Below are positions 20,671 to 27,524 of a stretch of 27,524 bases of DNA, piece after piece. The notes below the pieces were generated by a model. That model searched no databases and was not told the DNA's origin. It was given only the letters and a program-made list of their open reading frames with translations. Within the stretch, counting starts at the first letter, position 1. Every line of letters starts with the position of its first letter. This DNA is from a virus: positions 1-27,524 of IMG/VR virus record IMGVR_UViG_3300044701_000633; one strand, given 5' to 3'. The translations under genes were made by a program, and so were the position numbers.

Positions 20671-21252
20671 TTAGAATTCGAAAACGCGGTATGGATTCCA
20701 AAGATATTCCGACGCCGTTGGCAAACGCTTCACGGAATCCGTGCGGTTTTCGTACATGTCGCCAATGACGAGCATCATGCCGTGTTTCAACGGCGCGGGA
20801 ACGGCGGCGGCGTTGGCAAATCCCGCAACGTAACGCACGAACACGGCGTTGATGGTTTCGTATGTGCCGAACCATCCGTTGTCGGGTGAAATACGCGCGG
20901 GGCGCGAAATCGTGTCAATTTTGTAATCAGCGGCGTTCGCCGTGATCGTGGTTTCGTTTCCGTCAATGTATTTGACGTAGGTCACGGCCGACACCGGCGA
21001 ACGTGACAAACGAATTTCGTCTTTGTAATCGCCCGAATACTGCGGGAAATCGTCAAAGTATTCCTCGAACGTCGTTGGCAACAACGCCATTCGGGTGTAT
21101 GATTCGCACAATTGACGCGCGGCCGTGATAAAAATGGCCAACGTTACGTCGTCATCCGAATGGTCAACGCGTAAAAATTCCTTAACCTCGGCCAATGTTA
21201 ATGGTTCCGACGCTGGAGGCGTGACAATTTGAATGGTTTTTTGTGCGTTCAT
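20671..21252 (-). CDS. head-tail connector protein (gp6-like)
   Basis: 193 aa. PPASEPLTLAEVKEFLRVDH followed by DVTLAIFITAARQLCESYT is the hallmark N-terminus of the phage gp6-like connector (phiE125 gp8/DUF3199-type). The middle is beta-rich (DEIRLSRSPVSAVTYVKYIDG). The C-terminal helix is LKHGMMLVIGDMYENRTD. The product forms a ring under the portal. It lies between the small 61-aa gene and the adaptor, as expected. Confidence 0.9.
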   Translation of the reverse strand: MNAQKTIQIVTPPASEPLTLAEVKEFLRVDHSDDDVTLAIFITAARQLCESYTRMALLPTTFEEYFDDFPQYSGDYKDEIRLSRSPVSAVTYVKYIDGNETTITANAADYKIDTISRPARISPDNGWFGTYETINAVFVRYVAGFANAAAVPAPLKHGMMLVIGDMYENRTDSVKRLPTASEYLWNPYRVFEF

Positions 21253-21255
21253 GGT

Positions 21256-21441
21256 TTAGCGTTTTTCCGTCTTTGACTTTGGAACGGCGCGTTCAGCCCG
21301 TTGGGCGGCGGGCTTGGCGATAACTTCCGCCAAACCCGCGCCAACGTACTCCATCGCCGCCTCGGCGGTAAGGGTATGCACCTCGCCCGAGCGATATGCA
21401 AACCCGTTACCAACCAAGGTTGTGAGGAATCGAATTTCCAT
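21256..21441 (-). CDS. small head-region protein, 61 aa
   Basis: MEIRFLTTLVGNGFAYRSGEVHTLTAEAAMEYVGAG shows a compact pattern (strand, G-F-A-Y-R-x-G-E, helix ending V-G-A-G), followed by a basic tail (RAERAVPKSKTEKR). Small proteins of this form occur just after the capsid gene in many siphoviruses. They are thought to be head-completion or decoration accessories, but I know no firm function. It is 4 bp downstream of the capsid stop and 3 bp upstream of the connector start. It resembles the product at 19251-19424 in layout. Confidence 0.78.
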   Translation of the reverse strand: MEIRFLTTLVGNGFAYRSGEVHTLTAEAAMEYVGAGLAEVIAKPAAQRAERAVPKSKTEKR

Positions 21442-21445
21442 TCGA

Positions 21446-22648
21446 TTAGGCAGTTTTCATAGTGATGTACTTGATGGCAGAACCATTGATGGCACCAGCG
21501 TCAGAACGCTTGTACGCAATGAAACCAACCAACAAAGAATCAGCGTAACGCTCGTTCAAACGAAGCATTTGAACACCACCAGCATTGCGAACAACGTACT
21601 TGCTGAAATCAGCGGCAACCAATGGTTTGTTGGTTGAAGCAATTGCGGCCATGTCGTTGTTGACGTAGAATGGTACACCGAATACGCGGTCGGGTTCTCC
21701 AGCGGCCATACCCGGTACGAATACGGGGAAATCGTTAGATGAACCAACACCAAGTTTGCGGATAGCGGCGGCCGTAGAATCGGCACCCATAAGGGCAAAC
21801 TTTGGTGAATTGCGGTACGACTTGTCAACGCTATGGATAAGCGTGAGGATTTCGTCGGCCGTGATGGCGGTTGCACTTGCGGTCGTAAGGGCAGATGAAC
21901 CAGCGGTGATGATACCGGTTGGCTTGCTTGATCCGTCGCCGGTCGTGAAATGCGCGTTTTGTCCGCGGGCGATACGCTGACCAAGGGTGTCAACGAGGAA
22001 CGCGTCGAGGTCGAAAGCGGCGTCTTGAAGCAGTTGGTAAGAAACCTTAACGATTTTAGACGTGTAGGTGTACGCACCAAGGTTCAAAGCGGCAAAGGTC
22101 ATATCGCTAACGGCGTCGGCAGAACCTTCGCTCAAGATAGCACCAACAACGCTTGTGTCGTCAACCTTTGGGTAAGGCAACGTTGCACCGCTTTGGGTGT
22201 TCAGAACTTGTGCAAGACGCTCAACCTCACCGGTGAACTTGCTTGCTACGTCAAGGGCGTATGAGAAATCTTCGGGAACGAGGTAACCACCGGCAGATGC
22301 TGGGGTCGTCAATTGTGGGTCGGTTCCACGTTGTTCAACGAGTGAACGCTCTTCGTTGTTCAATGCACCAAGGCCGTGGCGGAGGTACTTTGAAAACGCT
22401 TCGCGCTTGGTGATCTCCTTTTGTTCGGCGCGTGCTTCACGACCGGCGGCGATCTCCTTTTTCATTTGCTCGGCGCGCTCGATTTTCTCGGCACTCTCAC
22501 CAAGTGAGCGAACGTCGTTTTCGATTGCGTCGAACTTTTGGTTTTCTTCGGCGTTCAGCGAACGGCCTTCAGATTGTGCGGCGGCAACGATGTAGTTCAT
22601 TTCGTTGACCAACGCGGCGCGCTTTTCGCGCAGTTGGATTGAATTCAT
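21446..22648 (-). CDS. HK97-fold major capsid protein
   Basis: 400 aa. Residues 1-90 are a charged coiled coil (the delta/scaffold domain: REKRAALVNEMNYIV, KIERAEQMKKEIA). A linker with QRGTDPQLTTPASAGGYLVPEDFS (107-129) marks the start of the mature shell domain and lies near the likely protease cut. Then follow LAQVLNTQSGATLPYPKVDD, KIVKVSYQLLQDAAFDLDAFL, HFTTGDGSSKPTGI and GVPFYVNNDMA, all typical of the HK97 family. The preceding gene is the protease that would remove the delta domain. A 7-bp-arm inverted repeat overlaps the start codon. Confidence 0.96.
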   Translation of the reverse strand: MNSIQLREKRAALVNEMNYIVAAAQSEGRSLNAEENQKFDAIENDVRSLGESAEKIERAEQMKKEIAAGREARAEQKEITKREAFSKYLRHGLGALNNEERSLVEQRGTDPQLTTPASAGGYLVPEDFSYALDVASKFTGEVERLAQVLNTQSGATLPYPKVDDTSVVGAILSEGSADAVSDMTFAALNLGAYTYTSKIVKVSYQLLQDAAFDLDAFLVDTLGQRIARGQNAHFTTGDGSSKPTGIITAGSSALTTASATAITADEILTLIHSVDKSYRNSPKFALMGADSTAAAIRKLGVGSSNDFPVFVPGMAAGEPDRVFGVPFYVNNDMAAIASTNKPLVAADFSKYVVRNAGGVQMLRLNERYADSLLVGFIAYKRSDAGAINGSAIKYITMKTA

Positions 22649-22652
22649 GATA

Positions 22653-23555
22653 TTATGAATTGAGGTTAATAATTCGTAGAATTAAAGAGCGCAAATTCGG
22701 CCGTTCGACCTCGTTCACGTTTTCTGCTTCCAAACCAGTTGGTTCGGTTTGTGGTACGTCGACGACCTCGTCAACGTTTAATGCGCGCGACACCAGTTGC
22801 GATGTGGCGGCGGGGTAGGCGGGAATAACAACGGGCGCAACGTCAATCAAACGCGAAACCTTTGTGATTGTGCGAATGTTTTGTTTGCCTTTGACCTCCC
22901 ATTTATCGGCTTCGATCATAAATGCGAACGACGATTGATTGACGTCACCGCGGCGCATCAATTCGGCCAAATCGTTGGCGTATGTCGTGTTCGGCAAATC
23001 GATTTCGTACATTAAACCCTTTTCGTCGACCGACAAACGAAGGGTTCCCGACGATACGCGACCAAGTAGATAGTTCCAATCGTGGTTGTAGAACCCGCGA
23101 ACGTCGTCGTTCATGACGTCGTCGAACGCTCCCGGTGCGATGTATTCAATGAACCCGCCCAAATCTTCGGACGGCGAATTGAATACGGCCGCATAACCGC
23201 GAATCGTTTGACCCATAACGTCGGCGCGTTGGGTTGTGGTACGGCGCTCCATGATGGGAACGTTCTTGCGAACGTCGGCGTCGTATTCCTCAAGTGTGGA
23301 AAAACGATGAACGACGTTCAACGGAGGTTGTTGTTCGACAAATGCCTCGATTTCGGTGTCGAATTCGTACACGCGGATTTTTGCGGCTGGGTCGTCGGGC
23401 GTACCCGTTACCACAAAGCCCGAATCGGCCTCTAATTCGCCGTCCATTGCGATTTCAATGACGCGACCATACGCGAACCCGTTTGACGAATTCCAACGCA
23501 CGAAATCGCCTAATTCGAGGTCGCCCGGCATTGCGCGGGATTCAATGTTTTCCAT
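22653..23555 (-). CDS. prohead protease (HK97 U35 type) with extra N-terminal domain
   Basis: 300 aa, longer than the usual 180-230. Residues about 110-255 are the protease: IRGYAAVFNSPSEDLGGFIEYIAPGAF, catalytic His in YNHDW (H158), GLMYEIDLPNT and catalytic Ser in NQSSFAF (S208 or S209). Residues 1-98 are an added domain: GDFVRWNSSNGFAYGRVIEI and IRVYEFDTEIEAFV. It resembles the small Tudor-like/DUF2945 type ('GDxVxWxSxxGxxxGxV'). A charged tail (260-300) may act in self-cleavage. The enzyme matures the capsid shell. The added domain could bind DNA, scaffold or the portal. Confidence 0.9.
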   Translation of the reverse strand: MENIESRAMPGDLELGDFVRWNSSNGFAYGRVIEIAMDGELEADSGFVVTGTPDDPAAKIRVYEFDTEIEAFVEQQPPLNVVHRFSTLEEYDADVRKNVPIMERRTTTQRADVMGQTIRGYAAVFNSPSEDLGGFIEYIAPGAFDDVMNDDVRGFYNHDWNYLLGRVSSGTLRLSVDEKGLMYEIDLPNTTYANDLAELMRRGDVNQSSFAFMIEADKWEVKGKQNIRTITKVSRLIDVAPVVIPAYPAATSQLVSRALNVDEVVDVPQTEPTGLEAENVNEVERPNLRSLILRIINLNS

Positions 23556-23559
23556 TTTT

Positions 23560-24765
23560 TTAAATGCTTGTGTCTTCGCCCGCGTTCACCATGTTCAACG
23601 GCTGGAGGTACACGTCGCCACCTTCGACGTCGGGCAATTGTTCTTTTTTGCGAATGTCGTTCACCGACAACCAACCCCATTGGCGGCCGACGGCGTACGC
23701 ATCGTATCGCGATTTAATGTCACCACGCAACAAACCTTCGAGGTTGAACTCGACGAAAAACGGCGATTCCAAACCAAAGAGTTTCAACGTGAATTCTTGT
23801 TCCCAACGCACGGCGTATGGGCGAATCGTATTGCGGACAAACTGAATACCTTGTTCCTCGACGTTCGCACGCGTGGCGGAATTTTTCAAATCGCCCAGCA
23901 TATGCGGCGGAATAAGAAACCAGCGGGCAACCTCTTCGACTTGGAACTCGCGTGTTTGCAAAAATTGCGCTTGATCGGGCGGAATCGTCATGCGCTCGAT
24001 TTTCATCCCCTCTTCGAGAATTGCGGTTTTGTGGGCGTTGCCCAAACCGCCGTATGAATTTGCCCACGAATTGCGGATTCGCGTGTACGCCTCGTCCGAC
24101 AAACGTCCGGGGTGCGTTAACACGCCACCGACGTTTGCGCCGTTGCCGAAAAATTGTGCGCCGAACTGGTTTGCCGCCAAACCAATTCCAAAGGTTTCGC
24201 GGGCGGCCTTGATCGGTGAAATACCGACCATGCCGTCGAACGACAATCCACAAACGTGAATCATTTCGAAATCGGCGTAAACCTCTTTTTTGTCAACGTG
24301 GTAATATTTTTCGCCGTCGACGACTTTGATTTCAACCCGCAATGGGTGAATCGGAACCAACTTGGTGACGGCGGCGGTTCCGTCGCGCTCGATGAATGCG
24401 TATGCGTTGCCGTGAAGCGCAAGGTTCGCCATCATCGTTTCGCGGAACGTCATTGACGTCATCATCGGATTCGGACGGCGAAGGATTTTCGTCATCGGGT
24501 GATTCGCCACCGCGACGGGTGACTCGTCTTCGGTCGTGTAAACGTTCCACGGCAACGACGCGATTGTTTCCGATAAAATGCGAACTGAAGCCCAAACCGC
24601 CGAAAACGTCATGGCGGTTTTTTCGTTTACCGAAACACCCGTTTTTGATCGGTCGTCAGAAAACAACCATTCGGCTGGTTTGGCCAACGACGTTGACGGG
24701 TTGTTGGGCGATGCGCGGAACAATCCGCGGAATCGGTCAAGTATTGTGTTTTGCGTTTCGGCCAT
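23560..24765 (-). CDS. portal protein (HK97 family)
   Basis: 401 aa. AVWASVRILSETIASLPWNVY, ILRRPNPMMTSMTFRETMM.NLALHGNAYAFIERDG, PIHPLRVEIKVVDGEKYY, FEMIHVCGLSFDGMVGISPIKAAR and ARWFLIPPHMLGDLKNSATRANVEEQGI are the conserved blocks of HK97-type portals. The order matches clip, wing and stem. It forms the dodecameric ring through which DNA enters. The start at 24765 (MAETQNTILDRFRGLF) lies 67 bp left of palindromic element A. A possible -7 box, TATTTTTG, is at 24783-24790 without a matching -33. Confidence 0.95.
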   Translation of the reverse strand: MAETQNTILDRFRGLFRASPNNPSTSLAKPAEWLFSDDRSKTGVSVNEKTAMTFSAVWASVRILSETIASLPWNVYTTEDESPVAVANHPMTKILRRPNPMMTSMTFRETMMANLALHGNAYAFIERDGTAAVTKLVPIHPLRVEIKVVDGEKYYHVDKKEVYADFEMIHVCGLSFDGMVGISPIKAARETFGIGLAANQFGAQFFGNGANVGGVLTHPGRLSDEAYTRIRNSWANSYGGLGNAHKTAILEEGMKIERMTIPPDQAQFLQTREFQVEEVARWFLIPPHMLGDLKNSATRANVEEQGIQFVRNTIRPYAVRWEQEFTLKLFGLESPFFVEFNLEGLLRGDIKSRYDAYAVGRQWGWLSVNDIRKKEQLPDVEGGDVYLQPLNMVNAGEDTSI

Positions 24766-24831
24766 GGTACGGGAATCCCCACCAAAAATACGAAACCTAT
24801 TCCATACCGCGTACGAATTGACCGAAAAAAT

Positions 24832-24959
24832 TTATTGACACGCGTTGTTGATTTTATTTATTTATTTATATATCCCTAAAGGGATATATAAATAAATAAA
24901 TAAAATACACGGCGCATCAATACGAACCAAATAAATAAACAAAAACTTTCGAACAATGT
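24832..24959. repeat. palindromic element, copy A
   Basis: A perfect inverted repeat has 27-bp arms (24851-24877 and 24880-24906) and a 2-bp centre AA. Copy B at 7897-8020 has 25-bp arms and centre TT. Relative to B, copy A carries two extra bases in each arm at mirrored positions, so pairing is kept. The flanks match copy B: 19 of 19 on the left and 45 of 53 on the right. The outer inverted TATTGAYRCGC motif is also present. The right edge abuts the stop codon of the DUF1599-like gene. It fills most of the gap between that gene and portal. Confidence 0.9.
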
Positions 24960-25237
24960 CAGTTTTCCCGTTCGTACGCAATCAAAAGGTGAATGTAATA
25001 CCCCATCAAATCGTAGATTGTGTCAATGGTTTCGTCGTTCACGCCGACGGCTTGAATGCGGGACAACTTGTCGTCGATGCGTCCGCAAATGGATTCAACC
25101 GACGACGATTTCGAGAAAACCCGCACGGGGTTTTGTAACGAATCGCCGTACGTCGTGTTTTTGGACAAAACCAAATCTTCGAGTTTCTCGATGATTTCGG
25201 AAATCTTTTCATTCGTGTGTTTCGCGTCTTTTAGCAT
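24959..25237 (-). CDS. DUF1599-like (nucleotide modification associated domain 1) protein
   Basis: 92 aa. KISEIIEKLEDLVLSKN leads into TTYGDSLQNPVRVFSK (28-43), RIDDKLSRI (53-61) and ETIDTIYDLMGYYIHLL (69-85). The 'K-x-x-x-YGdS ... P ... ri-x-dKlsRi ... Dt-x-D-l-x-GY' arrangement is the DUF1599 signature. That family is found in phages and was proposed to work with hypermodified nucleotides or nucleotide metabolism, and its helical, acidic layout recalls MazG-like pyrophosphohydrolases. It sits between the terminase and portal genes. Its start overlaps the upstream gene by 29 nt. Confidence 0.78.
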   Translation of the reverse strand: MLKDAKHTNEKISEIIEKLEDLVLSKNTTYGDSLQNPVRVFSKSSSVESICGRIDDKLSRIQAVGVNDETIDTIYDLMGYYIHLLIAYEREN

Positions 25238-25427
25238 TGTTTAGGCAGTTTTGAAATGATTGGTATTGGGTGAATCGGCGGCGTCCGTAAACCGAAACGT
25301 GCATCAATTCACACATTTCGTACGCCTCGATTTTTTGTGCGCCCTCGTCGGTGTAAACCTTGAACAATTGGTTGAAGGAATCCAACGTAGCGCATTGATT
25401 TTTAAACACTTGGGTTTTGTTTTTCAT
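25209..25427 (-). CDS. hypothetical protein, 72 aa
   Basis: Not recognised. It begins MKNKTQVFKNQCATLDSFNQLF, has an acidic middle with a Cys (KIEAYEMCELMHV) and ends with a basic Gln/Asn-rich helix (RRRFTQYQSFQNCLNNAKRR). The mixed composition suggests a small soluble protein. It starts with an ATGA overlap at the large terminase stop and overlaps the DUF1599-like gene by 29 nt. The overlaps support translation. Function unknown. Confidence 0.62.
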   Translation of the reverse strand: MKNKTQVFKNQCATLDSFNQLFKVYTDEGAQKIEAYEMCELMHVSVYGRRRFTQYQSFQNCLNNAKRRETHE

Positions 25428-26968
25428 AGATATCGTATTCCAGTTTGGTCGTACACGGAACCATTGTCGCCGTTGTTCCGTGTTGCGGTCATAAATTCAC
25501 CAATCGCCATCGCAAGTGCGACGACGCCGTCAATCTTGTCGCCCGATTTATTCTTGACGAACTTGACGTTCATCGCCTCGTCCAATTTGGTTTGAACGTT
25601 CGAAACCATCCAACGAAGCATTGAATTGCCGCCGTGGTGTAGTTTCTTTTTCTTTACCAATATTTCCATTTCACGAATCGGTTGCGTCATTGACGCGAAA
25701 CCTTGGCCGAATGGATCCATGTCGAAACCGGCTTCGACCAACTTCTGAACCAGTGCCGACGAGTTCCAGCGGTCAAATGCGACCGACTTGATGTCGTACA
25801 CCTTCGAGAGTTCAACCATTACTTCAAATATCACGTTGTAATCCGTTGAATTGCCGTCGGTTACAATCAAATCACCGACCGAAACGAACGCATCGTACGA
25901 CGCACCCACCCGACCGCGGCGCTGGTCAACGGCCGCTTGCGAAACAAAGAATTTCGAAACGACCTTCAATTCGCCGTCGTCCATCGGAAACACCAAAACG
26001 AATGCGGTGACGTCGGACACGGCGGCGAGGTCTAACCCGCCAAAACACGTTCGACCGCGCAGTTCCTCTAAATCAACTTCCCCAATCGAACCCATCCAAT
26101 CGGTATCGGTCAACCATCCGTCGAACGCGGAAATCCATTGATTCAAATGCAGTTGTTTGAACGCAATTTCCGACGTCGGCAATACCTTCGCCTCGGCCGC
26201 CATCTTTTCGAAATACTCCGTGCGAACCGAAATACCCAAGTTCGGGTTTGCCATTGCCCACGTCGCCGGGTCGAATGGGTCGGCGTCCATCGGTGCCTCA
26301 TAAATAACGGGTAAAAACGTTCGGTCGTCAATCGCACCCGTCAACACGCGTTTTCCGTATTCGTACAATTCACGACACAACCCACCGCGGTCGATTCCCG
26401 CCGTACTAATGCCCAAAACCAATGGTTGGGAACGTGCGCCCACGGACGTCGTTAGAACCTCCCATAATTCGCGGTTTGGTGCCGAATGCAATTCATCGTA
26501 CAACACCGCGTGGGCGCTGAATCCGTGCTTCGTGGATGCGTCCGCGCTGATTGCCTTGATAAACGAATTTGTGCCGTTTAACGTGATGCTATTTCGGTAG
26601 ATTTTGCATTTGCCACGAAGAAACGTTGAATTCAAAACCATTTGTTTTTGAACCTCAAAGATTGCGTTCGCTTGTTCGCGGTCGGCCGCGGCGACGTAGA
26701 TTTCCGCACCGGGTTCGTTGTCGGCAAATAACAAATACAAACCGATCGCGGCGATAAGGTTTGATTTGCCGTTTTTACGCGGTAGAAACACAAACGACGT
26801 GCGGTACTGGCGCAATCCATCCGAACCAATGGTTCCGAATAGATTTGCGATGTATTCACGTTGCCACGGCTCCAGCGTGAACGGCTTGCCCGCCAAATCA
26901 CCTTTGACGTGCGTGCAAATTCGTTCGATGAAATTGATCGCGCGGTTTGCTTTGATTTCGTCAATCAT
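25424..26968 (-). CDS. terL: terminase large subunit
   Basis: 514 aa. The N-terminal ATPase has FTLEPWQREYIANLFG (adenine-binding Q motif, 30-45), Walker A LPRKNGKS (62-69), Walker B AVLYDELH (154-161) and coupling motif GISTAG (186-191). The C-terminal nuclease has FGGLDLAAVSDVTAFVLVF, DLIVTDGNSTDYNVIFEVM and a final acidic DKIDGVVALAMA. This is the Terminase_1 / HK97-like large subunit that cuts concatemers and pumps DNA into the prohead. It overlaps the small subunit stop as ATGA. Full length and intact motifs suggest a working packaging motor. Confidence 0.97.
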   Translation of the reverse strand: MIDEIKANRAINFIERICTHVKGDLAGKPFTLEPWQREYIANLFGTIGSDGLRQYRTSFVFLPRKNGKSNLIAAIGLYLLFADNEPGAEIYVAAADREQANAIFEVQKQMVLNSTFLRGKCKIYRNSITLNGTNSFIKAISADASTKHGFSAHAVLYDELHSAPNRELWEVLTTSVGARSQPLVLGISTAGIDRGGLCRELYEYGKRVLTGAIDDRTFLPVIYEAPMDADPFDPATWAMANPNLGISVRTEYFEKMAAEAKVLPTSEIAFKQLHLNQWISAFDGWLTDTDWMGSIGEVDLEELRGRTCFGGLDLAAVSDVTAFVLVFPMDDGELKVVSKFFVSQAAVDQRRGRVGASYDAFVSVGDLIVTDGNSTDYNVIFEVMVELSKVYDIKSVAFDRWNSSALVQKLVEAGFDMDPFGQGFASMTQPIREMEILVKKKKLHHGGNSMLRWMVSNVQTKLDEAMNVKFVKNKSGDKIDGVVALAMAIGEFMTATRNNGDNGSVYDQTGIRYL

Positions 26969-27423
26969 AACAAAAGGTCGTCAATGTCTTGCACCTCGTC
27001 TTTGGCGTCAATCTTTGCGCGACTGCTCGGCGTCATTCCGAATTCCGGTATTATTTTTTTCAACCGATCCCACGCATTGTTCATCATCGCCAATTCCGGG
27101 CGCGGACGAAACATGGTATCGCCCGTGTTCGTGGTTGTGGTGTACGTCGGCCCATCGCGGCGAATGACCTCGCGTGCGGCGACGTAGTCCTCCCAAGCGT
27201 CCGCGAACATTTGCAATGCGAACGTGTCGATTTCCGATACCACACCAACGTTGGTCAAACGCTGGGCGACGAACTCAAATGCGTCGCGTGATATTTCACC
27301 GATCGCCGCACGCGGGTTCGGTGCGCCTAATGGCAATTCAAGTTTGTTTGCGTGCCTATCTGCGCGGAATGTCCCCGCGGTTTTAAGCATTTCAGTTGGT
27401 TTGCGTTTGCGTCCCGTTGGCAT
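26965..27423 (-). CDS. terS: terminase small subunit (P27 family)
   Basis: 152 aa. The opening MPTGRKRKPTEMLKTAGTFRADRH, then PRAAIGEISRDAFEFVAQRL and VVSEIDTFALQMFADAWEDYVAAREVI, matches the P27-type small terminase. It binds packaging-site DNA and regulates TerL. The C-terminal region (FRPRPELAMMNNAWDRLKKIIPEFGMTPSSRAKI) is the usual TerL/oligomer part and ends acidic (DEVQDIDDLLL). It is the first gene after the promoter region at the right end, with an ATG at 27423. Confidence 0.92.
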   Translation of the reverse strand: MPTGRKRKPTEMLKTAGTFRADRHANKLELPLGAPNPRAAIGEISRDAFEFVAQRLTNVGVVSEIDTFALQMFADAWEDYVAAREVIRRDGPTYTTTTNTGDTMFRPRPELAMMNNAWDRLKKIIPEFGMTPSSRAKIDAKDEVQDIDDLLL

Positions 27424-27439
27424 AGTTTGTTTGTTTATA

Positions 27440-27487
27440 CAAATGTAAACATTTTATTGAATCAAATCGGGTACATGACGTGTACCC
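27440..27487 (-). promoter_or_regulatory. putative terminase promoter with overlapping inverted repeat
   Basis: On the minus strand a perfect -7 box TACATTTG (27447-27440) stands 17 nt before the TerS ATG. The best -33 (TTTG, 27466-27463) is only 15 nt away, closer than usual. Where a normal -33 would lie begins a perfect inverted repeat GGGTACA-TGACG-TGTACCC (27469-27475 and 27481-27487). A weak -33 replaced by a palindrome suggests an activator- or repressor-controlled late promoter. The remaining bases to 27524 show nothing clear. Confidence 0.55.
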
Positions 27488-27524
27488 AAACGATGCCCAC
27501 GTTTTGACACCGCGTGTTTCGGGT

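Noticed and set aside
24783-24790. TATTTTTG before the portal gene as a promoter
   Set aside because: Matches the -7 consensus but there is no TTG at the -33 position; kept only as a remark under portal.
26965-27423. Attachment site or integrase-linked lysogeny module
   Set aside because: No integrase, excisionase or CI-like repressor is recognisable anywhere in the window, so there is no basis for an att site.
27503-27524. TTGACAC-CGCGTGTTT at the right edge, resembling the left flank of the palindromic elements (TTGACACGCGTTGTT)
   Set aside because: An inserted base and divergence after about 14 positions make it a poor match, and the window ends before a palindrome could be seen. Not enough to claim a third copy.

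Overview
The window looks like most or all of the genome of a small tailed phage (siphovirus morphology, HK97-type head) that infects a member of the Bacteroidetes. The evidence for the host group has three parts. Intergenic gaps carry promoters of the Bacteroidetes sigma-factor type (-33 TTG/TTTG, 19-21 nt spacer, -7 TAnnTTTG). Gene starts lack Shine-Dalgarno sequences and sit in A-rich leaders. The tail fibre is built from 'NVGIGT-x-x-P' and 'NLYFT-x-A-R' repeats that are common in Bacteroidetes phages and prophages. Every convincing gene is on the minus strand, so the genome reads right to left. I saw no tRNA, rRNA, CRISPR array, insertion sequence, integrase or CI-type repressor.

In transcription order (27524 to 1) the layout is as follows. 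(1) A promoter with an overlapping inverted repeat (27440-27487) precedes the small and large terminase genes, a small unknown gene and a DUF1599-like protein (24959-27423). (2) A 128-bp element with a perfect 27-bp-arm palindrome (24832-24959) comes next. (3) The head module holds portal, prohead protease with an extra N-terminal domain, HK97-fold capsid, connector, head-tail adaptor, HK97 gp10-like protein, tail terminator and major tail protein (18814-24765). (4) A strong terminator (18781-18805) is followed by a tail chaperone pair joined by a -1 frameshift at an A8 run, then the tape measure and a 1797-residue tail tip/fibre protein (10134-18773). (5) Small accessory genes and the lysis cassette follow: two short membrane proteins as holin candidates, a basic peptide, a T7-lysozyme-like amidase and a one-gene spanin (8142-10137). 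(6) A 315-bp regulatory gap has a terminator, the second copy of the palindromic element and a promoter, then a 60-aa membrane protein and another terminator. (7) A strong promoter at 7497-7528 drives the replication and recombination module: SSB, DnaA-like HTH protein, RecE/lambda-exonuclease-like nuclease, VRR-NUC, another PD-(D/E)XK protein, a primase-polymerase/helicase and a further PD-(D/E)XK protein (2030-7464). (8) A promoter at 1943-1972 starts a final run of small genes, including an HNH endonuclease (42-1911).

Genes are packed with repeated 4-nt ATGA overlaps, so translational coupling is probably widespread. If the molecule is circular or circularly permuted, the HNH gene at the left end would lie just upstream of the terminase genes at the right end. 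That is the usual HNH-TerS-TerL order and hints that the window may be a complete genome.

The most unusual feature is the pair of palindromic elements 17 kb apart. Both palindromes are perfect, yet they differ from each other by changes mirrored in both arms, and they share conserved flanks.
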